Notes under the pieces: model-generated | The model's database searches: none | Told to the model about the DNA's origin: nothing | Seen by the model: the letters and a program-made list of their open reading frames with translations, nothing else | Translations under genes and position numbers: made by a program | NCBI GenBank assembly: GCA_016203755.1 | Contig: JACQMD010000038.1 | Location: forward strand, 1-10,083 | DNA: 10,083 nucleotides | Reading direction: 5' to 3' | DNA from: Candidatus Roizmanbacteria bacterium | GTDB lineage: Bacteria; Patescibacteriota; Microgenomatia; GCA-001788215; 2-01-FULL-40-14 | Part shown: positions 1-5,768 of the stretch, one piece after another | Position numbering within the stretch: the stretch's first letter is position 1 | Layout of the letters: the number at the start of each line of letters is the position of its first letter

Positions 1-726
1 AGCGGGAAAAGCACGTTGGCATATGCGGTGATGGGACACCCATCATATAAAATTTCAAATTTCAAATTTCAAATTTCAAATGAAAACACAACACAAGACA
101 ATAATAACTCTATCACATTAGATGGCAAAAATTTAACAGAATTGGGAGCGGATGAGCGGGCGAGGCTGGGATTGTTTTTGGCGTTTCAGACGCCTGTTTC
201 AATACCGGGGGTGAGTGTGGGGAAATTCTTACGGCATCTATTAAGATCCAAAGATCCTAAGAACAGAAGATCTCTGGCGAAGCCAGATCTCGCTCCGCGA
301 GACAAAGATCCAAATAAAATACAAAAACTGCAAGACATTTTACAAATTAACAAGAAAATTGACGAACTTGCGAAAAAACTTTCAATTAATCCCGAATTGC
401 TAAAACGCTCACTTAATGACAATTTTTCGGGAGGGGAAAAGAAGAAAATTGAGACGCTGCAGATGTTATTATTAAGACCAAAATACGCGCTTATTGACGA
501 GATTGATACAGGGCTTGATGTTGATGCGCTTCGTGCCGTCGCAACAGCAATTAAAGAACTCAAAAAACAAAAAACAGGAGTGCTTATTATTACTCACTAC
601 CAGCGGATATTAAAATATGTAAAACCTGATTTTGTGCATGTGATGATCGGCGGAAAAATTGTGAAATCGGGAGACGCAAACCTGGCGAAGGAGATTGAGA
701 AGAATGGTTATATGAAATTCAGCTAA
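1..726 (+). CDS. sufC: SufC, ABC-type ATPase of the SUF assembly complex (5' partial)
   Basis: ATPase subunit of the cytoplasmic SufBCD complex; ATP-driven dimerisation of SufC remodels SufB-SufD during Fe-S cluster assembly. The frame is open from base 1 and begins inside the Walker A loop (SGKST), so roughly the first 35-40 residues lie outside the window. Visible motifs: LFLAFQTP (Q-loop region), the ABC signature FSGGE at 424-438, Walker B YALIDEID at 484-507 followed by the D-loop GLDVDAL, and the H-loop histidine at 595-597 in THYQRIL. The C-terminal half matches SufC closely. Two inserts are absent from the E. coli protein as I recall it: about 16-20 residues after HPSY (nt 49-108), built on a heptamer repeat, and a net gain of about 18 residues after FLRHLL (nt 243-315), built from GATC-rich repeats and hairpins. 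Both leave the frame open and lie between catalytic motifs. Identification is secure; effects of the inserts are unknown. Confidence 0.95.
   Translation, partial: SGKSTLAYAVMGHPSYKISNFKFQISNENTTQDNNNSITLDGKNLTELGADERARLGLFLAFQTPVSIPGVSVGKFLRHLLRSKDPKNRRSLAKPDLAPRDKDPNKIQKLQDILQINKKIDELAKKLSINPELLKRSLNDNFSGGEKKKIETLQMLLLRPKYALIDEIDTGLDVDALRAVATAIKELKKQKTGVLIITHYQRILKYVKPDFVHVMIGGKIVKSGDANLAKEIEKNGYMKFS
51..81 (+). repeat. AATTTCA heptamer tandem repeat inside sufC
   Basis: Four perfect head-to-tail copies of AATTTCA (51-57, 58-64, 65-71, 72-78) plus a partial AAT. It is translated as a KISNFKFQISN-type stretch at a point where SufC normally has a short turn between HP-x-Y and ITLDG. Seven is not a multiple of three, so gain or loss of one unit would shift the frame. 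It is read here as a low-complexity insertion that kept the reading frame. Confidence 0.85.
243..310 (+). repeat. GATC-rich insert with two abutting hairpins inside sufC
   Basis: Five GATC sites occur in 66 bp (245, 253, 269, 286, 307). In the middle are two 15-nt perfect hairpins placed end to end. The first, at 273-287, has arms TCTGGC/GCCAGA and loop GAA. The second, at 288-302, has arms TCTCGC/GCGAGA and loop TCC. The pair is bordered by AAGATC on both sides (267-272 and 305-310), like a small palindromic element inserted into or duplicated with that word. The region is translated in frame and accounts for an expansion of about 18 residues relative to ordinary SufC. Confidence 0.7.
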
Positions 727-731
727 AAACT

Positions 732-973
732 ATGACAGAATTTGGACATGCTCATAATATTCTTTCTTGGTACAAAACAACGAAAACGTATGTTGATTGG
801 GATCCAGTAAAGCAGGGGTGTACGCTTGACCAGTTTCAAACTGCGGTAATGACCCTTAAGTAAAACAAATAGCAAGAGGATTACTTCCATTAAGCACTTT
901 CGATGAAATTATTGATACACATGATCCTTATGATGAGGATCCAAATACACGATTAGGGGGTTGGAGAGAATAA
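732..973 (+). pseudogene. Small unidentified gene between sufC and sufB, broken by a -1 frameshift
   Basis: An ATG at 732, five bases after the sufC stop, opens a 43-codon frame ending at TAA 861-863 (MTEFGHAHNILSWYKTTKTY... to ...FQTAVMTLK). The -1 frame then stays open from 860 to TAA 971-973, giving KQIARGLLPLSTFDEIIDTH and ending DEDPNTRLGGWRE, just two bases before the sufB ATG. Joined, they give a soluble, acidic, tryptophan-containing protein of about 79 residues that fills the gap exactly. The even fit and protein-like composition of both halves suggest one original gene with a single-base change near 856-866. I do not recognise the family. It could be a true pseudogene, a sequencing or assembly error in the A-rich stretch there, or two unrelated short frames. 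No good slippery heptamer is visible, so programmed frameshifting is less likely. Confidence 0.5.
963..966 (+). promoter_or_regulatory. Ribosome binding site of sufB
   Basis: GGAG lies 9 nt before the ATG at 976. It favours that ATG over the in-frame TTG at 961, which would put the site inside the coding sequence. It is the only clear Shine-Dalgarno-like sequence before any gene of this window. Confidence 0.65.
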
Positions 974-975
974 CT

Positions 976-3435
976 ATGTCCAATTTTATTCCGTCTTCAT
1001 ACAAATGGGGTTTTCATGAACCCGAAAACTACTCTTTTAAATCCAGAAAAGGGTTGTCTTCTCGTATTGTTGAGGAGATTTCGCATCTTAAGAAAGAACC
1101 AAAGTGGATGCGGGATTTCAGGCTTCGTTCATTAATGTTTTTTGAAAACCGTCCTCTTCCTACATGGGGTGGGGATTTGATGACCATTAATTTTGACGAC
1201 ATTTATTATTACATCAAGCCAACTGACCGGCAGATGACCAGATGGGATCAATTGCCCGAAGAAATCCGTCGGACCTATGATCGAATTGGCATCCCAGAAG
1301 CAGAAAAGAAAATGCTTTTGGGCGGAGTATCCGCGCAATATGAATCGGAGGTAGTGTATAAAAGCATTGAAAAATCGCTTGCAAAACAAGGGGTTATTTT
1401 TCTTGATATGGATTCGGGTCTTCGTGAATATCCGGAACTGGTGAAAGAATATTTTGGTAAAGTTATTCCTCCCAACGATAATAAATTTGCGTCGTTAAAT
1501 TCTGCTGTCTGGAGTGGCGGATCATTTATTTATGTACCAAAAGGAGTAAAGGTGGGATTGCCTCTGCAAGCATACTTTCGTATCAATGCTGCAAATATGG
1601 GACAGTTTGAGCGGACACTCATTATCGCCGATGAAGGAAGTTACGTGCATTATGTAGAGGGATGTTTGCCGGCCGGAGAACAAATTAGCATTGGTGACCG
1701 GTGGGTTAACGTAGAATCTATAAAACCTTCTGATTTTGTTATAGGAGAAGATGGGAGATCTCATAGAGTCAATGCAATTATGACAAGAAATTATCGAGGT
1801 GTCATGCGTTCTATACATCCAGTTTCTCCCTATAATAAGTTCCGGTTGACCCCGGAACATCCTGTGTTTGTAGTCAAGCGTAACAAAGTAGGAAGACGTA
1901 TAAGATATGGTTGGTTATCAGAAGTCAGTAGCAAAAGATTACTTCAGGAAAAGCCGGAATATGTTATAGCCGGTGAACTGGAACGAGGTGATTTTCTCGT
2001 CTTTCCAAAAATAAAGAACGATATTTCAACGCACTTCAACAATGATGAGTTATTTATTCTCGGCATGTACCTTGCAGAAGGATCAACCTATATTCATCGT
2101 CAATTAAATATGCCTGTCGTAGCATTTTCATTCAATATGAAAGAATATAAACTTATACAAAAACTATCTCGAGCTCTTACACGAGTTACCGGAAAGAAAC
2201 CTATGCAAATTACCGATAAAAAACGGCACAGCACTGAAGTGCGTATATATTCACAGCCTCTTCGTGAGTTCTGCTTAAAACACTGTGGTAAAGGTGCTTC
2301 AACGAAAGAGCTCAGTGGTGAATTAATGAATATTTCAAACAATATGGTATCGATTTTCTTAAAAGCTTACTGGTCAGGTGATGGAAATATTCTGAAACGG
2401 GCAGGTAGTACTCTTATGCGCGCGTCAACAGCCTCCGAGCAGTTAGTGCGACAGTTACAGGAGCTTTTAGCCCGCACTGGTATTTATGCATCAATCCAAA
2501 TCCGCGAAGGTAAAGAAGATATCATTCAAGGAAGAAAAATTTATAGAAAAACGCAGTATATTCTTACATATACACCCGATAAGAAATGGACAGAAGTGCG
2601 TCAAACCACGGACTTTTTTCTTGTCCCAATAGAAGAGATCAAAGATGAAAACTATGATGGTCCAGTTTTTAATCTTAATGTTGCCGACTGTGACTCGTAT
2701 CTGGTGAGAGGTTTTACCGTACATAATTGTACAGCGCCTATCTATACCACTGATTCGCTTCATTCAGCTGTTGTTGAAATCATTGTCAAAAAAGGAGCGC
2801 GTGTTCGATACACCACCATTCAAAACTGGAGCAATAATGTCTACAACCTCGTGACGAAGCGCATGCGCGTTGCAGAGGAGGGGATCGGGGAGTGGATTGA
2901 CGGGAATTTAGGCTCGAAGCTAACTATGAAATACCCGAGTTGCTATTTGGTTGGCCGGAAAGCTCATGGAGAAGTGCTCTCAATTGCATATGCCGGAGAC
3001 GGACAGCATCAGGATGCGGGAGGAAAAGTGATTCATGTCGCGCCGGAGACAAGCAGCAAAATTACATCAAAATCAATCAGTCAGGGGACAGGACGAACAT
3101 CGTATCGGGGACTCTTGCATGTGCTTCCCGGTGCCACGGGATCAAAAAGTAAAGTGGTCTGTGATGCACTACTTCTTGATGAATTTTCGCGGTCAGACAC
3201 GTATCCTACCATGAGAATACAGGAGAAACGTGTACAGATAGAACATGAGGCAACCGTTTCGAAAATAGGGGAGGAGCAATTATTCTATTTAATGAGTCGC
3301 GGGATGAGCGAGGAAGAAGCAGCGGGGATGATTGTGGGAGGATTTATCGAGCCCTTAGTTAAAGAGCTTCCGCTTGAGTATGCGGTGGAGATGAATCGGT
3401 TGATAGAACTTAAGATGGAGGGAAGTGTTGGGTAA
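976..3435 (+). CDS. sufB: SufB, Fe-S assembly scaffold, precursor interrupted by an intein
   Basis: Core scaffold subunit on which SufBCD builds nascent Fe-S clusters, acting in the cytoplasm. The precursor is 819 residues: N-extein of 229 (976-1662), intein of 355 (1663-2727) and C-extein of 235 (2728-3432). The joined extein is 464 residues, normal for SufB. Family hallmarks include GGVSAQYESEVVY, FIYVPKGVKV, VHYVEG/CTAPIYTT across the splice site, GRTSYRGLL, VVCDALLLDEFS, IEHEATVSKIGEEQLFYL and ELPLEYAVEMN. The cysteine in VVCDA (3160-3162) corresponds to the essential Cys405 of E. coli SufB, and the +1 cysteine after the intein (2728-2730) corresponds to its Cys254. The ATG at 976 was chosen because it has a ribosome site and matches the family N-terminus; the frame extends upstream only to a TTG at 961. 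The adjoining sufC and sufD genes encode its partners. Confidence 0.96.
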   Translation: MSNFIPSSYKWGFHEPENYSFKSRKGLSSRIVEEISHLKKEPKWMRDFRLRSLMFFENRPLPTWGGDLMTINFDDIYYYIKPTDRQMTRWDQLPEEIRRTYDRIGIPEAEKKMLLGGVSAQYESEVVYKSIEKSLAKQGVIFLDMDSGLREYPELVKEYFGKVIPPNDNKFASLNSAVWSGGSFIYVPKGVKVGLPLQAYFRINAANMGQFERTLIIADEGSYVHYVEGCLPAGEQISIGDRWVNVESIKPSDFVIGEDGRSHRVNAIMTRNYRGVMRSIHPVSPYNKFRLTPEHPVFVVKRNKVGRRIRYGWLSEVSSKRLLQEKPEYVIAGELERGDFLVFPKIKNDISTHFNNDELFILGMYLAEGSTYIHRQLNMPVVAFSFNMKEYKLIQKLSRALTRVTGKKPMQITDKKRHSTEVRIYSQPLREFCLKHCGKGASTKELSGELMNISNNMVSIFLKAYWSGDGNILKRAGSTLMRASTASEQLVRQLQELLARTGIYASIQIREGKEDIIQGRKIYRKTQYILTYTPDKKWTEVRQTTDFFLVPIEEIKDENYDGPVFNLNVADCDSYLVRGFTVHNCTAPIYTTDSLHSAVVEIIVKKGARVRYTTIQNWSNNVYNLVTKRMRVAEEGIGEWIDGNLGSKLTMKYPSCYLVGRKAHGEVLSIAYAGDGQHQDAGGKVIHVAPETSSKITSKSISQGTGRTSYRGLLHVLPGATGSKSKVVCDALLLDEFSRSDTYPTMRIQEKRVQIEHEATVSKIGEEQLFYLMSRGMSEEEAAGMIVGGFIEPLVKELPLEYAVEMNRLIELKMEGSVG
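1663..2727 (+). mobile_element. Intein with LAGLIDADG homing endonuclease in SufB
   Basis: A 355-residue in-frame protein insert with complete splicing signals. It has Cys1 in block A (CLPAGEQISI), the block B T-x-x-H at residues 63-66 (TPEH), a block F-like VFNLNVADCDSYLV, terminal His354-Asn355 (block G, FTVHN), and Cys as the first C-extein residue. Two LAGLIDADG helices are visible at residues 131-141 (FILGMYLAEGS) and 231-241 (IFLKAYWSGDG), both keeping an acidic residue, so the homing endonuclease may still be active. The insertion point, VHYVEG/C, appears to match that of the mycobacterial SufB intein, which is of similar length. With Cys1, Asn355 and Cys+1 all present it should self-splice by the standard class 1 route. 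SufB cannot function before splicing, so splicing could be a control step. Confidence 0.95.
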
Positions 3436-3442
3436 GACTAAT

Positions 3443-3493
3443 GTAGTGCCGCATAGTATGCGGCTATCTCAGCCGATTACTAATCGGCACTAC
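3443..3493 (+). repeat. BIME-like palindromic element 1 (GTAG...CTAC), sufB-sufD spacer
   Basis: This 51-bp element almost fills the spacer. GTAG (3443-3446) and a T are followed by a hairpin at 3448-3464 with arms GCCGCAT/ATGCGGC and loop AGT. A 7-nt spacer leads to a second hairpin at 3472-3488 with arms GCCGATT/AATCGGC and loop ACT. Then come an A and CTAC (3490-3493). The ends also pair over 9 bp (GTAGTGCCG with CGGCACTAC), so RNA could fold as a three-way junction. A GTAG tetranucleotide before a hairpin, paired with an inverted copy, is the plan of REP/BIME elements mobilised by RAYT transposases. No T-tract follows, so it is not a normal terminator. It ends one base before the sufD ATG, where a ribosome site would be. 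Confidence 0.8.
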
Positions 3494-3494
3494 C

Positions 3495-4052
3495 ATGAAC
3501 AAAACATTTACCGTAAAAAAAGGTGAGAAGAAAACAATTATTGTTGATCGGAGTGGAGAGTATACAATTGAACTCATTGGCGAAGGTGCGGAGGCAAATA
3601 TTGTCGGGATATTTATTGGCCGGGGAAATGAAGTGTTTACCATTCACACCATTCAACACCACAAAGCTCCCAACACCATAAGCGACCTCCTCATCAAAAG
3701 CGTATTGCGCGATAAAAGCAAGCTATACTATGATGGGCTAATCCGTATTGATAAAAAGGCACAAAAGTCCAACGCCTACCAGCGAAACGAGAATTTATTA
3801 ATGAGTGGAGATGCCCATGTAGAGAGCAAGCCCGAACTTGAAATACTTGCAAACGACGTCCGCTGCACGCATGGGGCTACCATGGGAATGGTAGATGAAG
3901 AAGAAATATTTTACCTCATGAGTCGTGGAATAAATAGGAAAGAGGCAGAACAGATTATTATCGAGGGGTTTTTGCAGGGAGTGCTTGATAGAATAGAGGA
4001 TAAAAAGAAGAAAGAAGTTATCAGAAAGAAATTTACCACGGCAGTAGTATAA
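3495..4052 (+). CDS. sufD: SufD, minimal SufB-partner subunit of the SufBCD complex
   Basis: SufD pairs with SufB and binds SufC; cluster assembly is thought to occur at the SufB-SufD interface. At 185 residues this is under half the usual length (E. coli SufD is about 423), keeping little more than the C-terminal half of the beta-helix core and the helical tail. The diagnostic stretch is KPELEILANDVRCTHGATMG (residues 112-131), with Cys124 and His126 at the positions of E. coli SufD Cys358 and His360, followed by EEEIFYLMSRGINRKEAEQIIIEGF. The ATG at 3495 is the first possible start; upstream is element 1, and no ribosome site is visible. Seven bases separate its stop from sufS. It resembles the SufB C-terminus as expected for paralogues, but lacks the Cys405-type cysteine. 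It could also be called a SufB/SufD-family protein, but its position supports SufD. Confidence 0.88.
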   Translation: MNKTFTVKKGEKKTIIVDRSGEYTIELIGEGAEANIVGIFIGRGNEVFTIHTIQHHKAPNTISDLLIKSVLRDKSKLYYDGLIRIDKKAQKSNAYQRNENLLMSGDAHVESKPELEILANDVRCTHGATMGMVDEEEIFYLMSRGINRKEAEQIIIEGFLQGVLDRIEDKKKKEVIRKKFTTAVV

Positions 4053-4059
4053 TAACTCC

Positions 4060-5322
4060 ATGTATTTTACTCCGTCAGGTTTTCCAATTTTACGAAATAA
4101 GAAATTAGTTTACCTCGATTCGGCGGCAACATCTCTGAAGCCGCAATCGGTGATTGATGCCATAAACGACTACTATTCTCATTATTCCGCCAACGTGTTT
4201 CGTGGACTCTATGATATTTCAGAGAAGGCAACATTAAAATACGAAGAGACGCGAGAGAAAGTTGCACAGTTTATCAATGCGAAATCTTCAAGTGAAATAG
4301 TTTTTACCAGCGGAACAACTGAATCAATCAATCTAGTTGCGTATGCATGGGGAAGACTCACTGTCGGAGAAGGAGATGAGATTGTAACAACGGTTATGGA
4401 GCACCACAGTAACTTTGTTGTATGGCAGGCGCTTGCAAGAGAGAATGGCGGGGTATTGAAAGTATTGGATGTTGATGAGCAGGGAAAGTTAAAAATTAAA
4501 AACGAAAAAGGAAAAACGACATATAAAAATTCAAAACTATTATTGCAGAATGTTATTACAAAGAAGACGAAACTCCTTGCCATTACCCATGTTTCCAATG
4601 TGCTCGGAACGATCAATCCGATTAAAGAAATTGTTGTAGAAGTAAAACGGCTTAATCCCAAATGTTTAGTATTGGTCGATGGAGCGCAGGCGGTGCCGCA
4701 TATGAAAGTTGATATGCAGGATCTCGGTTGTGATTATTATGCATTTTCAGGGCACAAAATGTTGGGTCCGACGGGAATTGGTGTTCTTTGGGGAAGAAAA
4801 GAATTACTTAATAGTATGGTGCCATTTCAATTTGGCGGGAGTATGATTGCGAAAGTTTCACTTACTGAAACGACATTCAAAGAAACACCCATGAAATTTG
4901 AAGCAGGAACACCCCACGTTGCTGGTGTCATCGGGTTAGGAGCAGCAGTTGATTATTTACAAAACATTGGAATGGAAGTAATTCGCCAGCATGAAATTGA
5001 ATTAACCACATACGTGCTCGAAAAGTTAAGTGGTTTGAACCATTTAACCATCTATGGTTCGAAGGATATTAGCATTCGTGGAGGAGTACTTTCATTTAAT
5101 GTATTTGATAAGAGTGGGAACCTTGTCCATCCTCATGATGTAGCTGAGATACTTCGCCGGGAAAATATTTGTGTTCGCGTCGGCCACCACTGCGCGATGC
5201 CGTTACATGAACGGTTAGGAATTCCTGGATCCGTGCGTGCGTCGTTGTATTTGTATAATACAAATGAGGATATTAATAGGCTCGTTAAGTCGGTGCAGAA
5301 TGTGCAGAAAATATTTTCGTAG
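4060..5322 (+). CDS. sufS: SufS, group II cysteine desulfurase
   Basis: PLP enzyme that converts L-cysteine to alanine and holds the sulfur as a persulfide for Fe-S assembly. At 420 residues it is close to the family's usual 405-410. Visible features: YLDSAATSLKP near the N-terminus, TSGTTESIN (83-91), the PLP-stacking His115 in MEHHSN, THVSNVLGTINP (176-187), Asp207 in LVDGAQ, the Schiff-base Lys233 in SGHKMLGPTG, and the catalytic Cys378 in RVGHHCAMPLHERLG. The tight RxGHHC loop is typical of group II (SufS/CsdA) enzymes, which need a sulfur-transfer partner, here probably SufU. One oddity is a lysine/asparagine-rich expansion of about 13 residues at 142-160 (nt 4483-4540, KLKIKNEKGKTT...) before TKLLAITHV. 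The stop codon TAG is part of the GTAG end of the second BIME-like element. No ribosome site is visible before the ATG. Confidence 0.96.
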   Translation: MYFTPSGFPILRNKKLVYLDSAATSLKPQSVIDAINDYYSHYSANVFRGLYDISEKATLKYEETREKVAQFINAKSSSEIVFTSGTTESINLVAYAWGRLTVGEGDEIVTTVMEHHSNFVVWQALARENGGVLKVLDVDEQGKLKIKNEKGKTTYKNSKLLLQNVITKKTKLLAITHVSNVLGTINPIKEIVVEVKRLNPKCLVLVDGAQAVPHMKVDMQDLGCDYYAFSGHKMLGPTGIGVLWGRKELLNSMVPFQFGGSMIAKVSLTETTFKETPMKFEAGTPHVAGVIGLGAAVDYLQNIGMEVIRQHEIELTTYVLEKLSGLNHLTIYGSKDISIRGGVLSFNVFDKSGNLVHPHDVAEILRRENICVRVGHHCAMPLHERLGIPGSVRASLYLYNTNEDINRLVKSVQNVQKIFS

Positions 5323-5376
5323 TGCTGGCATTTATGACAGCAAAATTATTTTGGATGCGATAAATCGCATCACTAC
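5319..5376 (+). repeat. BIME-like palindromic element 2 (GTAG...CTAC), sufS-sufU spacer
   Basis: This 58-bp element has the same plan as element 1. GTAG (5319-5322) and a T are followed by a hairpin at 5324-5341 with arms GCTGGCAT/ATGACAGC (one mismatch) and loop TT. A 12-nt AT-rich spacer leads to a perfect hairpin at 5354-5371 with arms GATGCGAT/ATCGCATC and loop AA. Then come an A and CTAC (5373-5376). The outer ends GTAGTG and CACTAC pair over 6 bp. Its first four bases overlap the end of sufS and its TAG is the sufS stop codon; the sufU ATG follows five bases after it. The stem sequences differ from element 1 while the end tetranucleotides and the layout are kept. Confidence 0.8.
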
Positions 5377-5381
5377 AATTC

Positions 5382-5768
5382 ATGGATGACCTTTACCGAG
5401 AGATTATCCTCGACCACTATAAAAATCCGCGCAACTTCGGTTCTCTGGAATCTAAAACACATGAAGCCGAAGCTAATAATCCGTTTTGTGGAGATAGGAT
5501 TCGAATGGAGATTCTATTTCAAAAGATCAAAAGATCAAAAGATCAAAAGATCCAAATAATCAAAGATATAAAGTTTTCAGGGGAGGGGTGTGCGATTTCT
5601 ATAGCAAGCGCATCGTTATTAACAGAAAAGGTGAAGGGCATGTCGCAACAGCAAATTTCTTCATTGACAAAAGAAGATATCGTTGTTATGCTTGGTATAG
5701 AACTTTCGCCAACACGGCTCAAGTGTGCACTGTTATCACTTGAAGTGTTACAGCAGACTATTCAATAA
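5382..5768 (+). CDS. sufU: SufU, IscU-fold Fe-S scaffold / sulfur-transfer protein
   Basis: A 128-residue member of the NifU_N/IscU fold. In Gram-positive bacteria SufU is a zinc protein that accepts persulfide sulfur from SufS and passes it to SufBCD. The N-terminal LYREIILDHYKNPRNFG is typical. Metal or persulfide ligands are Cys36 and Asp38 (NPFCGD), Cys70 (GEGCAISIASAS) and Cys115 (RLKCALLSLEVL). The GCxIS-ASAS signature is SufU-like. The stretch between Cys70 and Cys115 is 45 residues, however, near IscU length and about 17 shorter than in B. subtilis SufU (62), so the SufU-specific insertion seems to be missing. An insert of about 9 residues (KIKRSKDQKIQ, residues 48-58) comes from an octamer repeat. 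The stop overlaps the next start by one base (TAATG). The neighbouring sufS supports the role; an IscU-like scaffold is the alternative. Confidence 0.92.
   Translation: MDDLYREIILDHYKNPRNFGSLESKTHEAEANNPFCGDRIRMEILFQKIKRSKDQKIQIIKDIKFSGEGCAISIASASLLTEKVKGMSQQQISSLTKEDIVVMLGIELSPTRLKCALLSLEVLQQTIQ
5521..5552 (+). repeat. AAAAGATC octamer tandem repeat inside sufU
   Basis: Four perfect copies of AAAAGATC (5521, 5529, 5537, 5545), followed by CAAATA. They are translated as KIKRSKDQKI within a loop that is shorter in other SufU/IscU proteins. The 13-base word AAAGATCCAAATA at the 3' border also occurs in the sufC insert (304-316), so both inserts belong to one repeat family. The unit is not a multiple of three, so slippage by one copy would frameshift sufU before Cys70. 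Confidence 0.9.

Noticed and set aside
16..18. TTG at 16 as the sufC start
   Set aside because: The frame is open to base 1 and encodes the end of the Walker A loop before this point, so the true start is outside the window.
850..870. Programmed -1 frameshifting in the small gene before sufB
   Set aside because: No X-XXY-YYZ slippery heptamer in the correct phase and no clear downstream stimulator; mutation or sequence error is simpler.
961..975. TTG at 961 as the sufB start
   Set aside because: ATG 976 has a GGAG site at good spacing and matches the family N-terminus; TTG would place that site inside the gene.
2940..3152. Second plus-strand frame inside the sufB C-extein
   Set aside because: It overlaps conserved SufB sequence in another frame and its product has no recognisable features.
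3443..3493. Rho-independent terminators at the two palindromic spacers
   Set aside because: Neither hairpin pair is followed by a T-tract, and genes continue within 1-6 bases.
4209..4661. Antisense open frame of 150 codons opposite sufS
   Set aside because: The plus strand encodes clear SufS motifs here, and the antisense translation is serine- and threonine-rich without family features.
5521..5552. CRISPR-like or regulatory direct repeats in sufU
   Set aside because: The units are eight bases with no spacers and are translated within a conserved gene; this is a simple tandem repeat.
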